Of a DNA stretch of 21,987 bases, positions 13,594-21,085 are shown piece by piece. Origin of the DNA: VRUE01 sp036265675 (GTDB lineage Bacteria > Actinomycetota > Thermoleophilia > Solirubrobacterales > 70-9); the NCBI GenBank assembly GCA_036265675.1, contig DATAOP010000009.1, positions 1 to 21,987 of the forward strand. Direction: 5' to 3'. The position numbers were made by a program, and so were the translations under genes. Within the stretch, counting starts at the first letter, position 1, and the number at the start of each line of letters is the position of its first letter. The notes below the pieces were generated by a model, which saw nothing but the letters and a program-made list of their open reading frames with translations, was not told where the DNA came from and did no database searches.

Positions 13594-15104
13594 CCCTCGG
13601 ACTCGATCTTCGGGAAGAGCGGCGGGACGCGTTCGACCTTCTGGCCGCCGGACCGCGACCCGAGTTCGGCTAGCTCGCGCGAGTCCTCGGCCAGGGCCGC
13701 GAGCAGCTGCTCGGTGGTCTGCGGCAGGTAGGGCGCCAGCAGCAGGGTCGTGACACGCAGACCCTCGGCGAGGTTGTAGAGGACTTCGTCGAGGCGCTCG
13801 GGGTCGGCCTCGTCCTTGGCCAGGTCCCAGGGCCGCGTCTCCTCGACGTAGCGGTTGAGGCGCCGGACCAGGTTCCAGGCCTCCTCGAGGGCCTGGGACA
13901 GCTCGGCGCGGTCGAGGAGGTCGCTGAAGCGGCCGACCGCGCCTTCGAAGTCCTCCTCGAGGACGGCGTCGACCGCGGCCACCGGGACGGTCCCGTCGCG
14001 GTAGCGCTCGATCATCGCCAGCACCCGGCTGGCGAGATTGCCGAAGTCGTTCGCGAGCTCGGTCTCGTAGCGGGCCTCGAACCCCTGGGTCGAGATCGAG
14101 CCGTCCTGGCCGAAGCTGACCTCGCGGAAGCAGTAGAAGCGGAGCGCGTCGGGGCCGAAGCGGTCGATCACCTCGAACGGGTCGAGGACGTTGCCGAGCG
14201 ACTTCGACATCTTCCGCTCGCCCATCAGCAGGAACCCGTGGATCGCCATCCGCCGTGGCGGCTCGAGGTCGGCCGCCCACAGCAGCGCCGGCCAGATCAC
14301 CGCGTGGAATTTGAGGATGTCCTTGGCCATCACGTGCAGCGTCGCCGGCCAGTAGCGGTCGCTCAGGTCCTCGCCGTCGCGGGCGAAGGCGAGGGCGGTG
14401 ACGTAGTTGAGGAGGGCGTCGAACCAGACGTACATCCGCTGGTCGGGGTCCCAGGGCAGCCGCATCCCCCACTTCAGCTTCGGCCGCGAGAGCGAGACGT
14501 CCTCCAGCCCCTGCTTGATGAACGCCACCGCCTCGTTGCGGCGGAAGTCGGGGACGACGAAGTCGGGCCGTTCCTCGTAGAGCCCTTCGAGCTGGGCCTG
14601 GAACGCGGAGAGCTTGAAGAACCAGTTCTCCTCGCGCTGGCGCTCGAGCTCGATCTCGTGGATCGGGCAGGTCTGTCCCGGCCCCAGTTCGCGCTCGGTT
14701 TTGAAATCGGCGCAGCGCGGGCAGTACCAGCCTTCGTAGATCCCCCTGTCGACCCAGCCGTTGTCATAGACGCGCTGGATGATCTCGGCGACCCGCTCGG
14801 TGTGGCGTGGGTCCGAAGTGCGGATGAAGAAGTCGTTCGTCGCGTCGATGATCGGCATCATCCGGCGGAACTTCTCGGCGTTGCGGTCGACCAGCTCCTG
14901 CGGCGTCACGCCCTCGCGCTCGGCAGCGGTCTCGATCGGCTCGCCGTGCTCGTCGGTCCCGGTCAGGAAGAAGACGTCGCGCCCGCGCTGGCGCATGTGG
15001 CGGGCGAGGATGTCGGCCGCCATCGTCGAGTACGCATGACCGAGGTGCGGCTCGGCGTTGACGTAGTAGATCGGGGTCGTGACGTAGTAGGTGTTTGCAG
15101 CCAT
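13590..15104 (-). CDS. metG: Methionyl-tRNA synthetase
   Basis: MetG charges initiator and elongator tRNA-Met with methionine. The 504-residue class I enzyme has the HIGH-type motif as HLGH (20-23), TGTDEHG (48-54), a zinc knuckle with Cys128, Cys131, Cys146 and His149, the WFDALLNY block (227-234) and KMSKS (298-302). The anticodon-binding helical domain fills the C-terminal third (NLVRRLNRYVEETRPW). There is no C-terminal EMAPII/Trbp111 tRNA-binding domain, which fits the short bacterial form. The gene ends tail to tail with the flavoenzyme, sharing CTAG. It diverges from a Usp-like gene over 49 bases and probably starts with a leader of only a few bases (TAGGCT 12 bases upstream). Confidence 0.97.
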   Translation of the reverse strand: MAANTYYVTTPIYYVNAEPHLGHAYSTMAADILARHMRQRGRDVFFLTGTDEHGEPIETAAEREGVTPQELVDRNAEKFRRMMPIIDATNDFFIRTSDPRHTERVAEIIQRVYDNGWVDRGIYEGWYCPRCADFKTERELGPGQTCPIHEIELERQREENWFFKLSAFQAQLEGLYEERPDFVVPDFRRNEAVAFIKQGLEDVSLSRPKLKWGMRLPWDPDQRMYVWFDALLNYVTALAFARDGEDLSDRYWPATLHVMAKDILKFHAVIWPALLWAADLEPPRRMAIHGFLLMGERKMSKSLGNVLDPFEVIDRFGPDALRFYCFREVSFGQDGSISTQGFEARYETELANDFGNLASRVLAMIERYRDGTVPVAAVDAVLEEDFEGAVGRFSDLLDRAELSQALEEAWNLVRRLNRYVEETRPWDLAKDEADPERLDEVLYNLAEGLRVTTLLLAPYLPQTTEQLLAALAEDSRELAELGSRSGGQKVERVPPLFPKIESEG

Positions 15105-15116
15105 ATCTCGGCGCCG

Positions 15117-15147
15117 AGCCTAGCTGTAACACTCGCTCGGATACCCT
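15117..15147. promoter_or_regulatory. Divergent promoter pair for metG and the Usp-like gene
   Basis: The 49-base gap holds a minus-strand TAGGCT (15122-15117), 12 bases before the metG ATG, and a plus-strand TACCCT (15142-15147), 6 bases before the GTG at 15154. Neither gene has a clear ribosome binding site. The -35 elements are weak. Confidence 0.4.
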
Positions 15148-15153
15148 GGCCCG

Positions 15154-15570
15154 GTGAGCGACCGCCTCCTAATCGCCGCGGGCGAAGTCGCGTCGAGTCC
15201 CGATCGGTTGCCGGCGGGCGTCCGCCGGCTGGTCGACGAGGCGGACCAGATCCTGGTGCTCTCGCCGACGCTCCCCGGCCGGCTCCAATGGCTCTCGTCC
15301 GACACCGACAGGGCGACGCAGGAGGCGGATGAGCGCCTTCAGAAGGTGCTGGGCCAGCTGGGCGAGATCGGCGCGGACGCCGAGGGGACGGTCGGCGCCG
15401 ACGATCCGATCCTTGCGTTCGAGGATGCCGTCGCCCGTTTCTCGCCGACCCACATCCTGATAGCGCTCCGCGCCGATGACCGCGCCGGCTGGCAGGAGCG
15501 CGGCTTGGTCGAGGAACTGTGGGAGCGAATCCGCCTCCCGATCACGATCTTCGACCTCCCGAACGACTAG
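15154..15570 (+). CDS. Small Usp-like (Rossmann-type) protein
   Basis: This 138-residue soluble protein has alternating strands and helices: LLIAAGE, an ILVLSPT strand, a charged helix around ATQEADERLQKVLGQLGEIG, GTVGADDPILAFEDAVARF, THILIAL, and LPITIFDLP at the end. The DDP...AIED-type segment followed by a strand and WQERGLVEELWER resembles actinobacterial universal-stress-like proteins. The classical ATP-binding G-2x-G-9x-G motif of UspA is not visible, so nucleotide binding is doubtful. The GTG at 15154 is preceded by TACCCT at 6 bases and lacks a ribosome binding site. The function is unknown; it diverges from metG and converges on rsmI with a 15-base gap. Confidence 0.75.
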   Translation: MSDRLLIAAGEVASSPDRLPAGVRRLVDEADQILVLSPTLPGRLQWLSSDTDRATQEADERLQKVLGQLGEIGADAEGTVGADDPILAFEDAVARFSPTHILIALRADDRAGWQERGLVEELWERIRLPITIFDLPND

Positions 15571-15585
15571 GCCGGTCGCTCCGCG

Positions 15586-16413
15586 CTACTGCCGCGGCTC
15601 GCGGCCGGTCAGGGCACGGTAGAGGTCGTTCGCCCGCGTCCCGGTGAGCGCGGCGACCACGCTCGCGGCCGCCCGCGGCCGCGCCCCCGACTGGACCAGG
15701 TGGCGCAGCGCGTCGACGGCAAAGCCGACGTCGCGATCATGGTCTTCAGAGGAGGCGGGTCCGATCACCAGCACGATCTCGCCTTTGACGTCGCCGCGGA
15801 AGCGGCGCGCCAGTTCGGCGAGCGAGCCGCGCGCGACCTCCTCGTGCATCTTCGTCAGCTCGCGGCAGACGGCGGCGGGACGGTCGGGCGCGATCGCCGC
15901 CAGCGCCGCCAGCGACTCGCCGACCCGGCGCGGGGACTCGAACGCGATCACGGTCTCGGCCGAGCGCAGCACCCGCTCCATCTCACCCGAGCGCTTCGGC
16001 AGGAAGCCCTCGAAGCGCCAGCGGTCGGTTGGGAGCCCGGAGGCGACGAGCGCGACCGGGACCACCGAGGGGCCCGGCAGGACGCTGACCTCGAGGCTCC
16101 GTTCGATGCAGCGGCGGACGAGCCGGAAGCCAGGGTCGGAGATCGCCGGCATCCCGGCGTCGGAGACGAGCACGATCGTGTCGCCGCGCTCGATCCGCTG
16201 CGCTAGCTCGGTCGCACGCATCGTTTCGTTCCCCTCGTGGATCGAGACGAGCGGCGGCGCCGGGCGGATCCCGAGGCGGTCGAGGAGCGCGCCCGTCCGG
16301 CGGGTGTCCTCGCAGGCGATGTAATCGGCGGTGACGAGCGCGTCGCGCCCCCGGAGGGTGATGTCGTCGAGGTTTCCGATCGGTGTCGGGCAGACGATCA
16401 GCGAGCCCGGCAT
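15586..16413 (-). CDS. rsmI: 16S rRNA (cytidine1402-2'-O)-methyltransferase
   Basis: RsmI adds the 2'-O-methyl to C1402 in the ribosomal P-site. The 275-residue SAM-dependent enzyme of the tetrapyrrole-methylase fold shows VCPTPIGNLDDITLR at the N-terminus, CEDTRRTGALLDR, SDAGMPAISDPGF (about 84-96), VLPGPSVVPVALVASGLP and FESPRR. The C-terminal part has the family's TKMHEEVARG and KGEIVLVIGP. The length is normal. The ATG at 16413 overlaps the stop codon of the ROK kinase gene by one base (TGATG), so the two are co-transcribed and probably translationally coupled. rsmI near metG is a common arrangement in actinobacteria. Confidence 0.96.
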   Translation of the reverse strand: MPGSLIVCPTPIGNLDDITLRGRDALVTADYIACEDTRRTGALLDRLGIRPAPPLVSIHEGNETMRATELAQRIERGDTIVLVSDAGMPAISDPGFRLVRRCIERSLEVSVLPGPSVVPVALVASGLPTDRWRFEGFLPKRSGEMERVLRSAETVIAFESPRRVGESLAALAAIAPDRPAAVCRELTKMHEEVARGSLAELARRFRGDVKGEIVLVIGPASSEDHDRDVGFAVDALRHLVQSGARPRAAASVVAALTGTRANDLYRALTGREPRQ

Positions 16414-17378
16414 CAGCCGCCGCCGCCGCGCTCGAGTTCGATCCGGGCCATCGCCGCCGCGCCGATCATCCCGGCGTCGGCGCCGAGCTCGGCCGGGACG
16501 ATCGGGGTCCCGTTCATCGGCCGCAGCGCGCGCGCCGCGAGCTCGCGCCGCGCCGGCTCGAGGATCAGGTCGCCGGCCGCCATCGCACCGCCGCCGACCA
16601 CGATCACTTCCGGCTCGAAGATGTTGGCGAGTCCGGCGAGTCCGATCCCGAGCCGGCCTCCGATCAGATCGAGGACGCCGATCGCGGCCGCATCGCCCGC
16701 CCTCGCCGCCTCGGTCACCTGCCTGCCGTCGATCGCATGGCCCTCGGCGAGCAGCCTGCCGAGGGCGGAATCGGGCTCGCGTTCCGCCGCCGCCCGGCCT
16801 TCGCGTCCGATCGCCGTCCCCGAGGTGAGCGTCTCGAGACAGCCGCTGTTGGGGCAGTTCCCCTGGCAGCGGGGCCCGTCGAGGTCGATAGTGAAGTGAC
16901 CGAGCTCGGCCCCGGCCCCGGTCGAGCCGCGATAGGGCTCGCCGTTGAGAATCAGGCCGCCGCCGATCCCGGTCCCGATCGTCAGCATGACGACGTTGCG
17001 GGCACCCTTCGCGGCGCCGTAGAGGAACTCGGCCAGCGCCGCCACGTTGCCGTCGTTGTCGAGGAAGGCCGGCAGGCCCGTCCGCTTCGCGACCAGGTCG
17101 CGCAGCGGCAGGTCCTCGATCGGGAGGTTGACGGCGGAGACAGCGACGCCGCGCTCGCGATCGATCGTCGCCGGGATCCCCATCCCGATCGCGCCGACGC
17201 CGGTCCGCTGCGCCCGCGCCTCGCCGATCTCGCGCACCAGAAGCTCAACCAGCTCCTGCTCGGTCTGGCCTTTCGAGCCCTCTCGGCTCTCCCAGACGAC
17301 CTCGGAACCGCCGTCGAGAACCCCGACAAGCATCTTCGTCCCGCCGAGGTCGACGCCTATCGATTCGGCCGGGCTCAT
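16413..17378 (-). CDS. ROK-family glucokinase
   Basis: This 321-residue sugar kinase probably phosphorylates glucose with ATP. The phosphate loop DLGGTK (10-15), catalytic Asp109 in LDNDGN, GTGIGGG (135-141), the sugar-binding Glu/His pair in AELGHF (158-162) and a zinc site of His161 with Cys171, Cys175 and Cys180 (CQGNCPNSGCLE) are all visible. There is no N-terminal helix-turn-helix, so it is a kinase and not a ROK repressor. The length fits. N-acetylmannosamine or another hexose remains possible as substrate. The ATG at 17378 follows a 51-base divergent gap shared with the LCP gene; rsmI is directly downstream. Confidence 0.92.
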   Translation of the reverse strand: MSPAESIGVDLGGTKMLVGVLDGGSEVVWESREGSKGQTEQELVELLVREIGEARAQRTGVGAIGMGIPATIDRERGVAVSAVNLPIEDLPLRDLVAKRTGLPAFLDNDGNVAALAEFLYGAAKGARNVVMLTIGTGIGGGLILNGEPYRGSTGAGAELGHFTIDLDGPRCQGNCPNSGCLETLTSGTAIGREGRAAAEREPDSALGRLLAEGHAIDGRQVTEAARAGDAAAIGVLDLIGGRLGIGLAGLANIFEPEVIVVGGGAMAAGDLILEPARRELAARALRPMNGTPIVPAELGADAGMIGAAAMARIELERGGGG

Positions 17379-17429
17379 CTCGTGTTTTCGCAGTCAGCCG
17401 CCTGCATCGGCATCATTCCTAAGCCTTTC

Positions 17430-18662
17430 ATGCCCGAGAGCGATCAGCAGCGGCCGCCAGGACCGCCCGATTACAAGGTTTACAAGTCCCGCAAGGGGCT
17501 TCTGTCGAGACTCCGCAAACCGGACCTCTCGAGCCTGCGCGAGCGCTCCAGCCGGGGCTCGTGGTTGCCCGGCCGCGGCGGCGGCACCGACCGTGACCTC
17601 GGCGGCGATCGTTCGCGGATCAGCGGCAGGGGAATTCTGAAGTGGGTCGGCATCGCTGCCTTCGCCTGGATTTTCATCAGCTTCCTCGCCTTCGCCGTCT
17701 CGGCCCAGATCCAGGCCTTCAAGCTCTCCGGCGAAGCGAAGTCGGCGCTGCACGGCAACCCGTTCCTGCTCGTCAACCCGCAGACGATCCTGGTGATCGG
17801 CACCGACGCCCGCCCGCCCGACACCAAGGAGCCGGGTGCGGCTCCGAGCCAGACCTGCTTCGACCAGCAGGCGCACGGCGACGCCCCGCACGGCCCCTGC
17901 TCCGTCGGCCAGTTCCGCGCCGACACCCTGATGCTGATCCGGGCCGGCGCCGGCAAGTTCAACAAACTCTCGATCCCGCGCGACTCCTACGCCGAGATCC
18001 CCGGGCAGAACCCGCAGAAGATCAACGCCGCCTATGCCTTCGGCGGCGCCAAGGCCCAGATCCAGGCGGTCGAGAACTTCCTCGACATCAGGATCGACCA
18101 TGTCGCGATCATCAACTTCACCGGCTTCGAAGACCTGATCGACGCGGTCGGCGGGGTCAAGGTCGACGTCCCGCACAAGATCTGCGCCAACATCTCGGGC
18201 GGCGCCGGCGGCGGCCAGGGTGGCTTCACGCTGCGGCTCGGCAAGGGCGAGCACACCCTCGACGGCGAGCAGGCCCTGACCTACGCCCGGATCCGCGAGC
18301 CGAGCGAATGCCCCGGGCCGGGGCCCAGCGCCTTCAGCCTCGGCTACAACGACTACGACCGCGAGCGCGCCCAGCAGGAAGTGATCAGCGGCATCAAGGG
18401 ACGGCTCACCGACCCGCTGCGCATCCCCTACAACTTCATCAAGGGACCGATCATCGGCTGGGAGGCGCCGAAGGCCTTCGTCAGCGACATGGGCTTCTTT
18501 ACGATGCCGCAGCTCGTCCTCGCCGCCGGGATCGGCGGCGACTCCGAAGCCGACGTCCTCTGCTCCGGGCAGAACGCCGGGTGCGAAACGGGGCCGGAAA
18601 CCAGCGTCGAAGTGCCGGAGTCCGAGCGGCGCCGCGCCGTGAAGAAGCTGATGGACGGATGA
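17430..18662 (+). CDS. LytR-CpsA-Psr (LCP) family cell-wall ligase
   Basis: LCP proteins transfer undecaprenyl-linked glycopolymers onto peptidoglycan outside the membrane. The 410-residue protein has a basic, Pro/Arg-rich cytosolic tail (1-68), one membrane helix (about 70-93) and the LCP domain (about 118-340): ILVIGTDAR, FRADTLMLIR, SIPRDSY (Arg184), KINAAYAFGG, FEDLIDAVGGV, LDGEQALTYARIR and YDRERAQQ. An insertion of about 30 residues (130-161) separates the GTDAR strand from RADT. Six cysteines (143, 157, 252, 294, 378, 385) all lie outside the membrane. There is no LytR_C domain. I chose the ATG at 17430; the open frame continues far upstream as a shadow of the ROK and rsmI genes. Confidence 0.93.
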   Translation: MPESDQQRPPGPPDYKVYKSRKGLLSRLRKPDLSSLRERSSRGSWLPGRGGGTDRDLGGDRSRISGRGILKWVGIAAFAWIFISFLAFAVSAQIQAFKLSGEAKSALHGNPFLLVNPQTILVIGTDARPPDTKEPGAAPSQTCFDQQAHGDAPHGPCSVGQFRADTLMLIRAGAGKFNKLSIPRDSYAEIPGQNPQKINAAYAFGGAKAQIQAVENFLDIRIDHVAIINFTGFEDLIDAVGGVKVDVPHKICANISGGAGGGQGGFTLRLGKGEHTLDGEQALTYARIREPSECPGPGPSAFSLGYNDYDRERAQQEVISGIKGRLTDPLRIPYNFIKGPIIGWEAPKAFVSDMGFFTMPQLVLAAGIGGDSEADVLCSGQNAGCETGPETSVEVPESERRRAVKKLMDG

Positions 18663-18705
18663 CCCTCGCGCAACAGGGCTGCGCTGCCGAGGATTGATCA
18701 GAGGA

Positions 18706-20742
18706 ATGAGTTCAATCTGGAAATCCCTCTGGGTCAGCGTCGCGACCGGCCTCCTCGTCTGCTCCGCGGCGAGCCCCGCAGGCGCGGCCTGGACCGGGCC
18801 GGTCGGGATCTCGGAGCCGGGCGTCACCTCCACCCAGCCGCAGATCGCGGTCGACGCGGCCGGAAACACGACCGCGGTGTGGACCACGGGCACAGCCGGC
18901 AGCCGCGGGATCCGCTCGGCCTACAGGCCCGCGGGCGGCCCCTGGGAAGCCTCGGTCTCGCGGATCGGCCTCAACTCGACCTACGACTGCCACGACCCGC
19001 GCCTCACGGTCAACCCCTCCGGCGACGCGGTCGTCGTCGCCGACTGCGACAAACCCTCATCCGCGATCCGCGGTGCCTACCGGCCGGGGAATTCGTGGAA
19101 CGGCGGGCTCGAAGTGCCGGGGTCCGTCGGTGGCTCCGCCGCGAGGGTCGGAATCGACGATTCGGGCAAAGCAGTCGCGATCTGGCTGGGGAGCGACAAC
19201 ACGGTGCGATCCGCCTATCACCCGCCGACCGAAGGCTGGAAGCCCGACACCCAGGTGAGCACCGCGGGGAAGGTCGTGCTCAATCCCAACCTCGGAGTCA
19301 GCCCTGCCGGCTACGCCTTCGCAGTCTGGCGCGAGGAAAGAGACAACAGCCCCACCGATCCCGTGATCGAGGTCAAATACTCGGTCCGACATGGCTCGAC
19401 GGCCTGGACGACTCCAAGTCGCCTCACTCCCAACTTCGGCGAAGGAGCGGTCGTGCCGGTCACCGACGGCGAACCGCAGATCGCGATCAACTCGGCGGGC
19501 CAACGGATCATGTCCTGGGTCAACGTCGGGACGAAACTGCAGATGAACGACCGGTCCAGCTTCAGCGACCTCGGTGGTATCAGCGAACCTGCCCGGATCC
19601 TCAGCGAGACCGGCGTCCACGTCGAGGAACCGCGGGTCGCCCTCGGTTCTGGCGGCCTCGGAGTCGCGACCTTCCTCGACAACGACGAAGGGGTTTTCAG
19701 GATCAGGGCGACGACGGCCTCCTCGCTCACCGGAGCCTGGTCGAGCCCGGCGACGGTCAGCGATCCAAGCGCGGTGACGGGCGTCTCGCATCCGGTGATC
19801 GCAGCGGCTCAGCAGGGCAATGCGACGATCGCGTTCTGGGGAATCCCTTCGACGATCTACGCCGCCTCGAAGCCCGCGACAGGGACCTTCGCCTCCGCCG
19901 TCCCGATCTCGAATGGCGACTTCCCGGGATTCGGCCCGCCGGTCGTGACGACCTCGGCCGAGGGCGACTCGCTCGTCGCCTGGCAGTCGGAGGGCGACCC
20001 CCAGATCGCCGTCGCCGTCGACGACATCACGCCGCCGACCCTCTCCGGCATCGAGGTGCCGGCCACGGCGAAATCTGGGCAGGCGGTGACGATGCGGGCG
20101 AGCACGAGTGACACCTGGTCCCCGACAACCATCGGCTGGGATTTCGGCGACGGGACGGTCGCCGCCGGGTCCGACGTCGTCACCCACGTCTACGACGGAA
20201 GCGGCCCGAAAACGGTCACGATTACCGCGGCAGATGCGGCGGGGAATCGGGTTTCAGAGACGCGCCAGATCACCGTCGAGTCAGGAGTTGCGTGCCCGGC
20301 ATCCCTCGCCACCAGCGGCGTTCCGGGCGACGGAAGCAGCTGCAAGGGGGGCCCGCCGGGAGAGATTCAACGTCTGCTCCGGATCACGGTCAGAATGCCG
20401 AAGCAGAGCCGGGGAAAGATCGAGCGGGCAGAAGCTCTGAAGCTCAGGTGCCGGCTCAGCAGCACCGGCAGGTGCGGTGTCGTCGCGAGGCTTGCGCCGC
20501 CGGTTGCGAAGCGCCTCGGCTATGCGAGCGCAACCAAGGCCGCGGGCCCGGTGATCGGCCGCGGCTCGGCCAAGGTCAAAGCCGGTCGGTTCGCCTCCGT
20601 CAGAGTGAAGCTCACGGGTCGCGCCCTGGCATCGATCTCGGACTCCGGCGCGCCGGTCCCGATCTCTCTGACCGCCACCGGCACCGCTCCCGGGCGCCGG
20701 CCGGTCTCAGCGACGAAGAAGCTGACGATCAGTCGGCCGTAG
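18706..20742 (+). CDS. Secreted repeat protein with PKD domain
   Basis: This is a 678-residue exported protein. A signal peptide (1-28, ending SPAGAAW) leads into about eight repeats of 45-60 residues (30-438). Each has a pattern like IAVDAAGNTTAVW, then a strand with RSAYRP and a W/P loop, suggesting beta-propeller blades. A PKD domain follows (about 439-525) with WDFGDGT and THVYDGSGPKTVTITAADAAGN. The last 150 residues are basic and Ser/Gly/Lys-rich, with LRITVRMPKQSRGKIE and VKLTGRALASI, ending in a beta-rich tail. No catalytic motif, LPXTG signal or C-terminal membrane helix is seen. It is probably an extracellular binding protein. It starts 43 bases after the LCP gene; the ATG at 18706 was preferred to a TTG at 18694. 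The end overlaps fmdB by 14 bases. Confidence 0.85.
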   Translation: MSSIWKSLWVSVATGLLVCSAASPAGAAWTGPVGISEPGVTSTQPQIAVDAAGNTTAVWTTGTAGSRGIRSAYRPAGGPWEASVSRIGLNSTYDCHDPRLTVNPSGDAVVVADCDKPSSAIRGAYRPGNSWNGGLEVPGSVGGSAARVGIDDSGKAVAIWLGSDNTVRSAYHPPTEGWKPDTQVSTAGKVVLNPNLGVSPAGYAFAVWREERDNSPTDPVIEVKYSVRHGSTAWTTPSRLTPNFGEGAVVPVTDGEPQIAINSAGQRIMSWVNVGTKLQMNDRSSFSDLGGISEPARILSETGVHVEEPRVALGSGGLGVATFLDNDEGVFRIRATTASSLTGAWSSPATVSDPSAVTGVSHPVIAAAQQGNATIAFWGIPSTIYAASKPATGTFASAVPISNGDFPGFGPPVVTTSAEGDSLVAWQSEGDPQIAVAVDDITPPTLSGIEVPATAKSGQAVTMRASTSDTWSPTTIGWDFGDGTVAAGSDVVTHVYDGSGPKTVTITAADAAGNRVSETRQITVESGVACPASLATSGVPGDGSSCKGGPPGEIQRLLRITVRMPKQSRGKIERAEALKLRCRLSSTGRCGVVARLAPPVAKRLGYASATKAAGPVIGRGSAKVKAGRFASVRVKLTGRALASISDSGAPVPISLTATGTAPGRRPVSATKKLTISRP

Positions 20743-21040
20743 AGGCCTTGGCCTTGTCGCCCGACTTTGAGTCGGACTTGGCGGAATCCGAGGACTTCGA
20801 GCTGGACTCCGAGGACTTCGACTCGCCCGACCCGTCGGAACTCCCGTCCTTGCCGGCGCCCTTCTTGCGCCCGTAGTCGGTGTTGTAGAAGCCCGAGCCC
20901 TTGAAGTGCACCGCGACCGGATGGAGGACGCGCTCGGCCGGCGCCCCGCACTCCTGGCACTCGGTCAGCGGCTCGTCGCTCATTCGCTGGATCACGTCGA
21001 AGACGTGACCGTTCTCGCACTTGTACTCGTAGATGGGCAT
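20729..21040 (-). CDS. FmdB-type zinc ribbon protein with low-complexity tail
   Basis: This 103-residue protein starts with the FmdB/CxxC zinc-ribbon domain: MPIYEYKCENGHVFDVIQRMSDEPLTECQECGAP split by a loop, then HFKGSGFYNTDYG, the family signature. The first knuckle is CENGH and not CxxCGH, so one Cys is absent and the His may act as ligand; the second knuckle CQEC is intact. From about residue 62 on the protein is a Ser/Lys/Asp/Gly low-complexity tail, probably disordered. FmdB was named from a formamidase operon, but the role of this small family is unclear. The ATG at 21040 lacks a ribosome binding site; GATAAT lies 14 bases upstream. Confidence 0.9.
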   Translation of the reverse strand: MPIYEYKCENGHVFDVIQRMSDEPLTECQECGAPAERVLHPVAVHFKGSGFYNTDYGRKKGAGKDGSSDGSGESKSSESSSKSSDSAKSDSKSGDKAKASTAD

Positions 21041-21054
21041 TGGGAAGCCGGCGG

Positions 21055-21078
21055 ATTATCGCAGCCGGGCTATACCGT
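21055..21078. promoter_or_regulatory. Divergent promoter pair for fmdB and glyS
   Basis: In the 45-base gap, minus-strand GATAAT (21060-21055) lies 14 bases before the fmdB ATG. Plus-strand TACCGT (21073-21078) lies 7 bases before the glyS ATG. The -35 elements are weak. A leaderless glyS mRNA is predicted. Confidence 0.4.
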
Positions 21079-21085
21079 TCCGGGA

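Noticed and set aside
15105..15153. Possible T-box or riboswitch leaders before metG and glyS
   Set aside because: The intergenic gaps are only 45-49 bases, too short for such leaders, and the promoters predict almost no 5' leader.
16383..17429. Long upstream extension of the LCP frame (349 extra codons)
   Set aside because: It overlaps the whole ROK kinase gene antisense and lacks protein-like character until just before the basic tail at 17430.
17394..18893. Minus-strand open frame of 499 codons opposite the LCP gene
   Set aside because: The plus strand shows all LCP motifs; the minus frame is compositionally biased and spans a gene boundary.
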